Shown: piece by piece, positions 15,517 through 24,232 of the stretch
How the letters are laid out: each line of letters opens with the position of its first letter
Position numbering within the stretch: the first letter of the stretch is position 1
Source: CAJBNH01 sp964447285
GTDB lineage: Bacteria; Myxococcota_A; UBA9042
Reading direction: 5' to 3'
Assembly: GCA_964447285.1 (NCBI GenBank)
Contig: CAYURO010000018.1
Location: 24,046-88,045, forward strand
DNA: 64,000 nt
Position numbers and translations under genes: made by a program
The notes under the pieces: generated by a model
Databases searched by the model: none
Told to the model about the DNA's origin: nothing
Seen by the model: the letters and a program-made list of their open reading frames with translations, nothing else

Positions 15517-17070
15517 ATGACCCTGACCAACGACATTTCCACCGTCACAGGCGCCTCGAGGCCGGACGTTGGCCAGCAATCCTTCGGAGAGATCAGAGAA
15601 TACGAGGAGTTGGAAGGGGCGCAGGGGCGCGAGATCTTCTTCCGCCCGGAGCGCTATCGCCCCGAGGACCTGTTTCCACTGATGCCAGCGGTCGAAGTTT
15701 CTTGGGACGGAACAGTGGCGGCGTGCCAGCTGGTCGACATCTCGGCGTCGGGTGTAGGGCTTGCATGGTCCGGGAACGCGATCCCTTTGGTGGGCGAGGT
15801 GTTGCAGCGCCTGACCGTCGGCTTCGACGGCCACGTTTTGTACGACGGAGGAGCCCGGGTCACGTCGCTGCGCCGTAGGGGCGATGCACAAGTGGTCGGC
15901 GTGTCCTTTGCCGACGCACTGGTCAGCATCGACGATGTGCTGAGCCTGCGACACGTCGTGACTTGGCGCGGCACCCAGTCAGACCTGTCGTTTGGTCAGG
16001 CCGAGTGGTCGATCGAGGGACATGAGACCTTCCGGGCGCACGTCGCCGAGTTCCGCCTGTTCCTTGAGGACGCCGAAGAAGCGTTTCGCAAGATGGAAGC
16101 GGACTTGCCGTGGTCCGTCGTGCACGGTGAGGCGGACCTGCCGGCGCGTCGCGCCCTGATCGAGCGGTTGCGCGCCGAGTTTGTGCCGCAGGTGCTCGAC
16201 CGATTCACGCGGATCGATCAGGCGATGCGCCGCGCCAATCGAGCGGACAACGAGGTGCTGAAGGCGTTTTCGGTGCGTCATTTGCACCGACTGCTGATGC
16301 CCGCGCCGCTGCTGCACCGGACCCGTTACAAGCCACTGGGCTATCCGGGTGACTTCGAGTCCATGAATTACATGTACTTCCGAAATTTTGAGGGTGCCAC
16401 TCTGTATGGCAAGGCGCTGCACTTGGCCTCGTGCGACTCGCTGCCGGCCCAAGCAGTGCGGGCGCGCAAGGACGTGATCAAGGCACGGTTGCTCGAGCTG
16501 GCCGGCGAGACCCGTCCGGGACGGCCCGTGCGCATCGCCTCGGTCGCAGCCGGCCCCGCCCAAGAAACGCTGGAATTTCTGTCGGAGGTCAAAGAGATCG
16601 CGGGTCCCGTCGAGATCGTTCTGTTCGATCAGGACAAGCAGGCGTTGTCCTTCGCGCACCGTCGCCTGGGGCCGGCCGTCGAGCGTCATGGGCGTGGTCT
16701 GATCAAGCTGACTTTCCTGCACGACTCCATCAAGCGCCTGTTGCACGACCCCACGCTGTTCGCTGATCAAGGGCCGTTCGACTTCATCTTCAGTTCAGGT
16801 CTTTACGATTACTTGCGGATCCCGACGGCGGTGACGCTGACCCGCAACCTGCACTCGCAGCTGGTTCCCGGAGGGGAGGCGTACGTTGGCAACATGGACC
16901 CCGCCAACCCCTGCCGGTGGATCTTCGAGCATCACCTCGACTGGACCCTGATCTACCGATCTCAGGCCGAGATGCTCGGCTTCGGCCGCGTGGCGTTGCC
17001 CGATGCACCGCTGCGCATCGCCGAAGACCGCACGCGGATCAACCCGTTCCTGGTGGTGACACGCACGTGA
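15517..17070 (+). CDS. PilZ-like domain fused to PhcB-like SAM methyltransferase
   Basis: Encodes 517 residues. The ATG at 15517 has CTGGAGA upstream. Residues about 50-150 look like a PilZ domain, with the DxSxxG signature as DISASG (74-79). The usual RxxxR c-di-GMP motif is not exact (Arg43, 46 and 48 have other spacing), so binding is uncertain. Residues about 265-517 match the Ralstonia PhcB / 3-OH fatty-acid methyl ester synthase type: KPLGYPGDFESMNYMY, then a class I methyltransferase core (IASVAAGPAQETLEFL, VLFDQD, FDFIFSSGLYDYL, LVPGGEAYVGN). PhcB makes the quorum signal in Ralstonia by SAM-dependent methylation of a fatty acid. The stop overlaps the next start by one base. Confidence 0.82.
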   Translation: MTLTNDISTVTGASRPDVGQQSFGEIREYEELEGAQGREIFFRPERYRPEDLFPLMPAVEVSWDGTVAACQLVDISASGVGLAWSGNAIPLVGEVLQRLTVGFDGHVLYDGGARVTSLRRRGDAQVVGVSFADALVSIDDVLSLRHVVTWRGTQSDLSFGQAEWSIEGHETFRAHVAEFRLFLEDAEEAFRKMEADLPWSVVHGEADLPARRALIERLRAEFVPQVLDRFTRIDQAMRRANRADNEVLKAFSVRHLHRLLMPAPLLHRTRYKPLGYPGDFESMNYMYFRNFEGATLYGKALHLASCDSLPAQAVRARKDVIKARLLELAGETRPGRPVRIASVAAGPAQETLEFLSEVKEIAGPVEIVLFDQDKQALSFAHRRLGPAVERHGRGLIKLTFLHDSIKRLLHDPTLFADQGPFDFIFSSGLYDYLRIPTAVTLTRNLHSQLVPGGEAYVGNMDPANPCRWIFEHHLDWTLIYRSQAEMLGFGRVALPDAPLRIAEDRTRINPFLVVTRT

Positions 17071-19778
17071 TGCCCCGACTGAACCCAGTACAGCCGCACG
17101 CGCAACCGCTGGAGGCCGCCCCCGTCGACGTGGAGCGGCGGTGGGAATCGTGGCTGGTCCAACGCAATCGGATGAGCACGCTGATCGCATTTTGGCTGAC
17201 GATCACCATCTACCCCATGTTCGGCTTGCTGGACTGGATGGTGGCGCCGTCGAAGTGGTGGCCGCTGCTGTTTACGACCCGTGCGGTGGTGTCGCTTTGG
17301 AGCCTCTGGCTGCTCGCCATTCATCGCGGTGAGTTTTTCGGTCGGCACTGGCGCATCCTGACTTCGGGGCACGCGGTCATGCTGGGCGGCGGTATCTCTG
17401 TGATGACCGTGGTGATGGGCGGTTACGAGACGCCGTACTACGCGGGCCTGAATCTGTCGGTCATGGGCGTCGGTCTGCTGTTCGTGTGGACGGGGCGGCA
17501 GGCCGCGTGGACCTACGGGCTCGTCGTTGCTTCCTACGTGGTTCCAAACGCGTTCCACGGGGGGCCGATCAACTGGGCGTGGGCTGCCCCGAACCTGTTC
17601 TTCGTCATATCGACCGCCACGGTGGTCACGGCCGCCCAGGCGTTCGGCTTTCGGTCCAACCGCGACCAAGTGCTGAACCAGATTCGGCTGGAGCAGACGA
17701 CGGCCAACCTCGAGCGGGCGCACGCCCAACTGCAGCAACTGGACGCGTTCAAGACCAAGTTCTTCGCAAACATTACGCATGAACTGAAGACGCCGCTTGC
17801 GATGATCCTCTCGCCGCTGGAGCTGCTGATTCAGGAGGAGCTGGGCCGATTGACCGAGGTGCAGCGGTCGACGCTGCAGACGATGTTCCGCAATGGCTTT
17901 AAATTGCTGAACCTGATCAACGACTTGCTGGACCTGACCAAGCTGGAGGAGTCGCGACTCCGCCTGCGTATTGCGCAGCACGACATGGTCGAGTGGCTGG
18001 GAAGTCTGGTCGGACATGTGCAGCCGCTGGCCCAGCGCAAGCGAGTGTCGTTGGTGTTCAGTTCCTCGGTTGCGGACGCGAACATCTGGTGCGACATCGA
18101 ACGCATCGAGCGGGTGATGATCAACCTACTGTCGAACGCCGTGAAATTCACGCCCGCTGAGGGCCACATCGAGGTGCGACTCTACGACGACGGTGGCTCG
18201 GTGCGGGTCGAGGTCGCGGACGATGGCCCGGGTTTTCCCCCCGAGATGGCCGACCGTGTGTTCGAGCGGTTCTTCCAAGTCGACATGGGCGGCACCCGCA
18301 AGCACGGCGGCACCGGCATCGGACTGGCCTTGGCACGCGAGCTGGTCGGGCTGCATGGCGGCCGCATCTACGCGCGCGGTGCTGAGGGCAAGGGCGCCTG
18401 CTTCACCGTCGAGCTCCTGAAGGGGCGCACCCAATTCCGCCCCGACACGCTGACCGATGCCTCAGAGCCCGGGGACGCGCTGAAGGTCGGCCGGCCCCAC
18501 CAGATCGAGATCTTGGGGGGAGCCGTCGAGGTGGATGGGCGCGACGACTACCGTTTGCTCGACATCTCCGAGTTGACCGAGCGACGCGTGGTCGAGCGAG
18601 ATCAGGACGAAAACCAGCGCCAATGGACGGTGCTGATCGTCGAGGACACCCCGGACGTCATCCGCGTCATCCACCTGGCACTGCGGCGTCACTTCAAGGT
18701 CATGGCGGCCCCTGACGGGCTGAAGGGCCTGGAGATGGCCGTGCGCGAGCTGCCGTCGCTGATCATCACCGACCTGATGATGCCCGGTATCGATGGACTC
18801 GAGCTGACCCGTCGGTTGCGCGAGGACCCGCGGACGCGCCACACGCCGATCGTGATGCTGACGGCCCGCGGTGACCTGGATGACCGGGTGCGCGGACTCG
18901 ACACCGGCGTCAACGCGTACTTGAGCAAGCCGTTCTCGGCCAAGGAGCTGCTCTCGACCGCCCGCGCGCTGCTGAACATTCAGGAGACGCAGGCCGACCT
19001 GCTGCTGAACTCGCGGCTGGACTCGCTCGAGACCATCGCCGGCGGTCTGGCGCACGAAATCAACAACCCGCTGAACTACGTGAAGAATGCGCTGAGGCGG
19101 GTCGAGATCGACGTGCACGACACCGTCGAGTTGATGCACGCCGCGCGGGGTCGCGTCCTGACGGACGACGAGGTCGTGCGCTTGCAGAAGAGCGAGGACC
19201 GCGTCCACAAAATGATCGAGATGGCCGACGGCGGGGTGAAACGCATCGCGGCAACCGTAGACCTGATGGGACGTTACAGTCGCGAGGGCTACTCCCGCGC
19301 CATGCGCCTCTACGACGCTTTCGGTGCCGTGCGCGATATCGTCGCCATGGTCCTGCCCGCGACGGGAAGGCCGGTGAAGGTGGACGTGGATCTGGTGGGC
19401 GACGGACATGTGGACTGCGTGCCCGAGGAACTGAACCAAGTGCTGTCGAACCTGGTGCAGAACGCCATCGAGGCCGTTGCGGACGAGTCTGGCTGCGTGT
19501 CTGTCACGGGGCGCGGCGACGACGACTGGGTGACGGTAACGGTGGCCGACAACGGGCACGGCATCTCGGACGAGGCAAAGGCGCGCATCTTCACGCCTTT
19601 CTTCACCACCAAGGGCCCCGGTCGCGGCATGGGCATGGGCCTGACCATCGTCCGCCGCGTCGTGCAGAGCTTGGGCGGCACCTTGCAGCTGACCAGCGAA
19701 GCCGGCGTCGGCACCACGTTCATCGTCCGTCTGCCGCGGCGCAGTCCGGTCGACCAGCAGGCCCTGCCGCTGGCGTGA
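17070..19778 (+). CDS. six-TM double histidine kinase with internal receiver, PhcS-like
   Basis: Encodes 902 residues. The ATG overlaps the upstream TGA by one base, so the two genes are translationally coupled. Six hydrophobic helices lie between about 37 and 193. Next come kinase 1 (H-box FFANITHELKTPL, His237; G-boxes DDGPGF and GGTGIGLALAREL), a receiver at about 520-640 (Asp568 in ITDLMMPG, Lys in LSKPF), and kinase 2 (GGLAHEINNPLNY, His662; G-box GMGMGLTIVRR). A six-helix sensor followed by a kinase matches PhcS/LqsS-type fatty-acid or ketone signal sensors, and the receiver-kinase tail looks like a fused PhcR. Sensing the product of the adjacent methyltransferase is inference from order and coupling. 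Confidence 0.88.
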   Translation: MPRLNPVQPHAQPLEAAPVDVERRWESWLVQRNRMSTLIAFWLTITIYPMFGLLDWMVAPSKWWPLLFTTRAVVSLWSLWLLAIHRGEFFGRHWRILTSGHAVMLGGGISVMTVVMGGYETPYYAGLNLSVMGVGLLFVWTGRQAAWTYGLVVASYVVPNAFHGGPINWAWAAPNLFFVISTATVVTAAQAFGFRSNRDQVLNQIRLEQTTANLERAHAQLQQLDAFKTKFFANITHELKTPLAMILSPLELLIQEELGRLTEVQRSTLQTMFRNGFKLLNLINDLLDLTKLEESRLRLRIAQHDMVEWLGSLVGHVQPLAQRKRVSLVFSSSVADANIWCDIERIERVMINLLSNAVKFTPAEGHIEVRLYDDGGSVRVEVADDGPGFPPEMADRVFERFFQVDMGGTRKHGGTGIGLALARELVGLHGGRIYARGAEGKGACFTVELLKGRTQFRPDTLTDASEPGDALKVGRPHQIEILGGAVEVDGRDDYRLLDISELTERRVVERDQDENQRQWTVLIVEDTPDVIRVIHLALRRHFKVMAAPDGLKGLEMAVRELPSLIITDLMMPGIDGLELTRRLREDPRTRHTPIVMLTARGDLDDRVRGLDTGVNAYLSKPFSAKELLSTARALLNIQETQADLLLNSRLDSLETIAGGLAHEINNPLNYVKNALRRVEIDVHDTVELMHAARGRVLTDDEVVRLQKSEDRVHKMIEMADGGVKRIAATVDLMGRYSREGYSRAMRLYDAFGAVRDIVAMVLPATGRPVKVDVDLVGDGHVDCVPEELNQVLSNLVQNAIEAVADESGCVSVTGRGDDDWVTVTVADNGHGISDEAKARIFTPFFTTKGPGRGMGMGLTIVRRVVQSLGGTLQLTSEAGVGTTFIVRLPRRSPVDQQALPLA

Positions 19779-19813
19779 ACCCATCAGTTCCGCAGCGGAT
19801 CCGCGCCACCGGC

Positions 19814-19842
19814 TTGACAGACCCCCGCGCGTCCCGTGGACT
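19814..19842 (+). promoter_or_regulatory. candidate sigma-70-type promoter for the OPT transporter
   Basis: A perfect TTGACA (19814-19819), 17 bp, then TGGACT (3 of 6 to TATAAT). It lies 58 bp before the ATG at 19901, just after the kinase stop codon. The weak -10 lowers confidence. Confidence 0.35.
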
Positions 19843-19900
19843 TGCCCTCCCCCCGAACAGTGCGCCTTGGTGTGAGCGGCCGTTGCCGCAGGAGTCCCGC

Positions 19901-21937
19901 ATGTCCGCCGCCGCCCCCAAGCCCTCACTGCGTCTCGGGTTTCGCCTGTTTCAACGGGCTCCGGCCAGTGTGGAGGAGGCCCAGCAGCACCCGCCGCTCG
20001 ACATCGGGCCGGACCAGGTGCTCGAGATGGACGAGGCCGAGTGGTACGCAAAGGTCTATCGCGGCGAGGACGCCCCCCAGTTGACATGGCGCGCGGTGCT
20101 GGTGGGCTCGCTGCTGGGCTTTCTGCTTGCGTTCACCAACCTGTACATCGGCCTGAAGACCGGGTGGGCGCTGGGCGTGGCCATCACCGCGACCATCGTG
20201 TCGTATTCGCTGTGGTCGGTGCTGCAGCGGGTTGGGCTGGCAAAGGCGCCGATGACGATCCTCGAGACCAACTGCATGCAGTCCACGGCCTCGTCCGCTG
20301 GTTATGCGACGGGTGGCACGATGGTGTCGGCGATTGCCGCGCTGCTGATGGTCTCGGGCCACCACCTGCCGTGGCCGGTCCTCGTCGCGTGGACGCTGCT
20401 GTTGGGGGCTCTGGGTACGGTCCTGGCCATCCCCATGAAACGCAACATGATCAACCGCGAACGCCTGCGCTTTCCCTCTGGCACCGCCGCCGCCGTGACG
20501 TTGCAGTCGCTGTACAGCAAGGGCGATGAGGCGCTGGCCAAGGCCCGGGCGCTGTTTTGGGCGGCGTTGGGCGGCGCGGTGGTGCCGCTGCTGATCGAGC
20601 TGCAGGTGCGCGAGACCGTCAGCGCGACGGGAGAGAAGGTGCGGTCGGCGCTGCTGCCCGCGGAGTCGGCGCTGTTCGACTGGCTGCCGGCGCTGGGCAC
20701 CCACGCACACGAGGGCGGCGGCCAGGTGGCCAACAAGCCGTCGGACTGGACGATGGTGCTGGACCACAACCCCATCATGATCGCCGCGGGCGCCCTGGTG
20801 GGGCTGAAGGTCGCGATTTGGATGACGTTGTCGGGGCTGTTCCTGGCGTACGTGCTGGGGCCGCTGGGGCAGGACGCGGTCTGGACGAACGGGCAGGGCG
20901 AGCTGGTCGCGGCCGTCACGGCCCCGGGCAAGGCTTGGAAGGAGATCGGCATTTGGTCCGGCGTGCCGATCATGGTCGCCTCGGGTCTGCTGATGTTCCT
21001 GTTGCAGTGGCGCACGATCCTGCGCGCTTTCCAAGGCTTGGGCAGCAGCGCGGTTGGCGGCACCGACGACCACATCGGCCGCACCGAGGTGCCGTTCTCG
21101 TGGTTCGCTTGGGGCGTCGTCCTCAGCGGCGGCGGCGTGGTGTGGCTGGCGCACGCGTACTTCGCGGTGCCGTTGCACTACGGAGCGCTGGCCGTCGCGC
21201 TGACGTTCTTCCTGTCGCTGGTGGCTTGTCGCGCAACGGGCGAGTCGGACATCACGCCGGTGGGCGCGATGGGCAAGGTCATGCAGCTGACCTACGGCGT
21301 GCTGATCCCGCAGAACGCGACGGCCAACCTGATGACGGCCAGCATCACGTCCAGCTCAGCCGGCTCGGCGGCGGACCTGCTGAACGACCTGAAGTCCGGG
21401 TATCTGCTGGGCGCCCACCCGCGACGGCAGTTCATGGCGCAGTTCATTGGCATCTTTTCGGGTACTGCGGCGACGGTCATGGGCTTCTACCTGCTGGTGC
21501 CCGATGCGGCCGCGCTGATGGGTTCGACGGCGGCCGACGGCACCGTCATCGCCCCCAAGTTCCCGGCGCCGGCGGCCCAGACGTGGAAGGCGGTGGCCGA
21601 CGTGTTTCGGCACGGTCTGGGCAACATGCACCCCGTGCACCGTGAGGCGATTTTCTGGGGCCTTGGGTTTGGCGTCGTGCTGGTGGTGCTGGAACAGGTG
21701 TTCCCCAAGTGGCAGAAGTGGTTGCCGTCGGCCACCGGCATCGGTCTGGGGCTGATCCTGCCCTTTCAGTACCCGCTGTCGATGCTGGTCGGTGCCCTGA
21801 TCGCATGGGGGTGGCAGGCGCGCAGCAAGGAGGGGGCAGAGCGGTACGTCGTGCCGGTCGCCTCGGGCATCATCGCGGGCGTGTCGATCGTCGGCGTCGT
21901 CGTGGCGGCGTTGAACAACTTGCTGTTCGCTCCCTGA
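19901..21937 (+). CDS. OPT family oligopeptide/metal-chelate transporter
   Basis: Encodes 678 residues. The ATG at 19901 has GCAGGAG upstream. A polytopic membrane protein with about 14 or more hydrophobic helices. OPT features include LTWRAVLVGSLLGFLLAFTNLYIGLKTGWALG near residues 55-90, ILETNCMQSTASSAGYATGG in the pore region, and IPMKRNMINRERLRFPSGTA. The last is characteristic of bacterial OPT proteins. The family imports small peptides or metal complexes with protons. The substrate is not evident. It is downstream of the signalling cluster on the same strand but appears to have its own promoter. Confidence 0.92.
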   Translation: MSAAAPKPSLRLGFRLFQRAPASVEEAQQHPPLDIGPDQVLEMDEAEWYAKVYRGEDAPQLTWRAVLVGSLLGFLLAFTNLYIGLKTGWALGVAITATIVSYSLWSVLQRVGLAKAPMTILETNCMQSTASSAGYATGGTMVSAIAALLMVSGHHLPWPVLVAWTLLLGALGTVLAIPMKRNMINRERLRFPSGTAAAVTLQSLYSKGDEALAKARALFWAALGGAVVPLLIELQVRETVSATGEKVRSALLPAESALFDWLPALGTHAHEGGGQVANKPSDWTMVLDHNPIMIAAGALVGLKVAIWMTLSGLFLAYVLGPLGQDAVWTNGQGELVAAVTAPGKAWKEIGIWSGVPIMVASGLLMFLLQWRTILRAFQGLGSSAVGGTDDHIGRTEVPFSWFAWGVVLSGGGVVWLAHAYFAVPLHYGALAVALTFFLSLVACRATGESDITPVGAMGKVMQLTYGVLIPQNATANLMTASITSSSAGSAADLLNDLKSGYLLGAHPRRQFMAQFIGIFSGTAATVMGFYLLVPDAAALMGSTAADGTVIAPKFPAPAAQTWKAVADVFRHGLGNMHPVHREAIFWGLGFGVVLVVLEQVFPKWQKWLPSATGIGLGLILPFQYPLSMLVGALIAWGWQARSKEGAERYVVPVASGIIAGVSIVGVVVAALNNLLFAP

Positions 21938-22042
21938 CCTGCATCCGACGGTGCCCAATCGTACTCCTACCCCCCCATGCCGTTTGGGTCTAAGCTTCGG
22001 CATTCCACTGCGACCGTTGGGCCGCCCACCTTGGGGGACGTC

Positions 22043-24202
22043 ATGACGCCTGCTTGCACGACCATGTTCCGCACACTTCGACGGGTTGCGTTGGGCGTTC
22101 TTGCGCCGCTGCTGCTGCCGACACTTGCGTCTGCCGCAGTGCCGACCACCGTGCTGCTCGAGGGGACGCTGCAGGCGACGGGCGGCGGTCCGGCGGCGGA
22201 CGGCAAGTATCTGCTGAATCTGGCGATCTATCCCGATGCGCTGGGTGGTCAGGCGGCGTGGAGCGAGCAGGGCGCTGAAGCGTCGGTTCAGGGCGGCTTG
22301 TTCAGTCTCGCCATGGGCGCAAAGGTCCCGCTGAAGCCCGAGCTGCTGGCGGCGCTGTCCAAAGCCTATCTGGGCGTGACCGTGCAGCCGGACCCCGAGC
22401 TACCGCGGGTGCCGGTACACGCCGTTCTGTACGCGTTGCGCGCTGGCGTGGCGACGGGGATCGACTGTTCCGGCTGCATCCAGACCGCGCATCTGGATCC
22501 GCAGGTGTTGGCCCCTTATGCCAAGTCGGCCGATCTGGCGGCCTATGCCAAGACCGCGTCGTTGGCCACGGTCGCGACCTCGGGGGCCTTCGCTGACCTG
22601 TCGGGCGGCCCGGACCTGAGTGCCTATGCGAAGACGGCCTCGCTGGCGACGGTTGCGACATCCGGCACATACGCAGACTTGGAGGGATTGCCGACCCTTG
22701 CCAAGCTGGGCATCGCCTGCGGGACCGGCTTGGTGGTGCGCGGACTGAAGGCAGACGGCAGCTACGACTGCGTGCAGGCGATGGACCCCTTGGCGCTGCC
22801 CAAGGATGCGCTCGACGAGGTCTCGAACGGCCTGTTGACCAACCAGTTCAACGAGGTCGCCGCCAGCACGAAACTCGTCCCCATCCCCGACAACAGCCCC
22901 GTCGGCATCAGTGACGTGATCGACGTGCCGGACTTCGGCACTGCCCAGACGTTCAGCGTAGCCGCCGAGATCGCCAACAGCGACACCGGAAATCTGCGGA
23001 TCACGCTCATCGACCCCACCGGCACCAAGTTCGTCCTGTGGGACAAGACGGCCAAGGGCACCATCGTCAAGACGACGTGGCCCACCCCGACCAAGACGGT
23101 GTCCGGCGACTTGAGTACATGGATCGGCAAGAACCCTAAGGGAAAGTGGTACTTAGAGGTAATTGACGTCGCCTTCTTGAACAACGGCTTCGACGGTGCC
23201 CTGAAGGGGTGGAGCCTGAACATCGGCGTCATGTCGTCTGCCAAGGTCGGGTTGGCTGGTCTGCTGAAGCTGCAGAACGCCGCCGAGGCCCCGCTTCCGT
23301 GCGGTCCGACACTGGCCGGTTCGCTGTACTTCGACACAGTGGCCAAGGCCGTGCGCTATTGCGACGGGGCGGCTTGGCGCAACTTGGCCGACACGTGCGG
23401 CAACGGCATTCTCGACGCCACCGAGCAGTGTGACGACGGCAACAACACCGATGGCGACGGCTGCTCGGCCACCTGCCAGACCGTGTGCGGCGACGGCAAG
23501 TTGCTGGGCAAGGAAGAGTGCGACGACGGCAACACCAAGGATGGCGACGGCTGCAGCGCGGCGTGCATCGCGTCGGTCGGTTTCTCGAAGGTGCGACCGG
23601 GCGCCTCGTGCGCTGCCATCCTCGCTGCGTGGACCAGTGCGGGCTGGACGGCCAAGGACGGCAAGTACTGGCTCGACCCGAATCTGGGCGACCCAGCCGA
23701 CGCGTTCCTGGCGACCTGCGACATGACGCAGAAGGGCGGTGGCTGGACCAAGGTCAGCGAGTTCGCCGAGACGTACTACGACAACCTCAGCGACCGCAGC
23801 AAGATCCCGTACAAGGAAGTGCTGGTCCTCGAGTGGGACCACACCACCGCGACCCCCGTCTACTCGAACTTTGTGGTCCAGCACGCCTGCTACAACTCGG
23901 CCAAGACCGGCTTCCAGGTTGCCAACACATCGGCGAACTGCGACTCGGGCTATCAGGTCCGGGTCGGTGGCACGGGCGGTTCGTGCGGCGACGCCGAGGA
24001 CGGCTGCTTTGGCTTGTACTACGGCGACTTGGCCGTTGGCGGCGGGTGCAACTGGAACTGCGGCGCGGGTGCCGTGAAGATCTGGGGCAAGGGCTACGCC
24101 TGCAATTCGTGCCGCTGCCGCAACGCGCCATACACGACAATCGAAGGCTGCGGCAACGGCGGTGCGTGGGGCAACAAGCGCTTCTGGATCTACGTGCGCT
24201 AA
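22043..24202 (+). CDS. secreted modular protein: tail-fibre-like repeats, P-domain, DUF4215, fibrinogen-like tip
   Basis: Encodes 719 residues. The ATG at 22043 has GGGGGA upstream. A Sec signal peptide ends about residue 33 (LPTLASA, then AVPTT). A beta-rich head follows, then repeats such as YAKTASLATVATSG with FADL (about 155-222). A proprotein-convertase P-domain runs from about 280 to 396 (IPDNSPVGISDVIDVPDFG, then LSTWIGKNPKGKWYLEV). Next are two DUF4215 Cys-rich repeats (CGNGILDATEQCDDGNNTDG, about 452-509). The C-terminal domain (about 516-719) has the fibrinogen-like pattern CDMTQKGGGWTKV and many Cys. Likely a surface adhesin or environment-binding fibre. It shares its first 400 residues in layout with the protein at 45301-47361, but has a different tip. 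Confidence 0.85.
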   Translation: MTPACTTMFRTLRRVALGVLAPLLLPTLASAAVPTTVLLEGTLQATGGGPAADGKYLLNLAIYPDALGGQAAWSEQGAEASVQGGLFSLAMGAKVPLKPELLAALSKAYLGVTVQPDPELPRVPVHAVLYALRAGVATGIDCSGCIQTAHLDPQVLAPYAKSADLAAYAKTASLATVATSGAFADLSGGPDLSAYAKTASLATVATSGTYADLEGLPTLAKLGIACGTGLVVRGLKADGSYDCVQAMDPLALPKDALDEVSNGLLTNQFNEVAASTKLVPIPDNSPVGISDVIDVPDFGTAQTFSVAAEIANSDTGNLRITLIDPTGTKFVLWDKTAKGTIVKTTWPTPTKTVSGDLSTWIGKNPKGKWYLEVIDVAFLNNGFDGALKGWSLNIGVMSSAKVGLAGLLKLQNAAEAPLPCGPTLAGSLYFDTVAKAVRYCDGAAWRNLADTCGNGILDATEQCDDGNNTDGDGCSATCQTVCGDGKLLGKEECDDGNTKDGDGCSAACIASVGFSKVRPGASCAAILAAWTSAGWTAKDGKYWLDPNLGDPADAFLATCDMTQKGGGWTKVSEFAETYYDNLSDRSKIPYKEVLVLEWDHTTATPVYSNFVVQHACYNSAKTGFQVANTSANCDSGYQVRVGGTGGSCGDAEDGCFGLYYGDLAVGGGCNWNCGAGAVKIWGKGYACNSCRCRNAPYTTIEGCGNGGAWGNKRFWIYVR
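22515..22710 (+). repeat. repeat encoding YAK...VATSGxYADL units
   Basis: About 2.5 units of roughly 28 residues, containing AYAKTASLATVATSG followed by Y/F-ADL and a G-x-P turn. This is the same type as the VATSGxYxDLxxxP repeats of phage tail-fibre shafts. The paralogue at 45760-46065 has about four more diverged units. Confidence 0.75.
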
Positions 24203-24232
24203 GCCAACCCGTTGCCTGGCAAAGGAATCTGC

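Noticed and set aside
14101..15954. A 617-codon minus-strand open frame over the receiver-kinase
   Set aside because: Shadow of a gene with intact receiver and kinase motifs on the plus strand.
22515..22710. Prophage tail-fibre gene
   Set aside because: The repeat type is shared with phage fibres, but the protein has a Sec signal peptide and P-domain, and there are no phage structural, lysis or integrase genes nearby.
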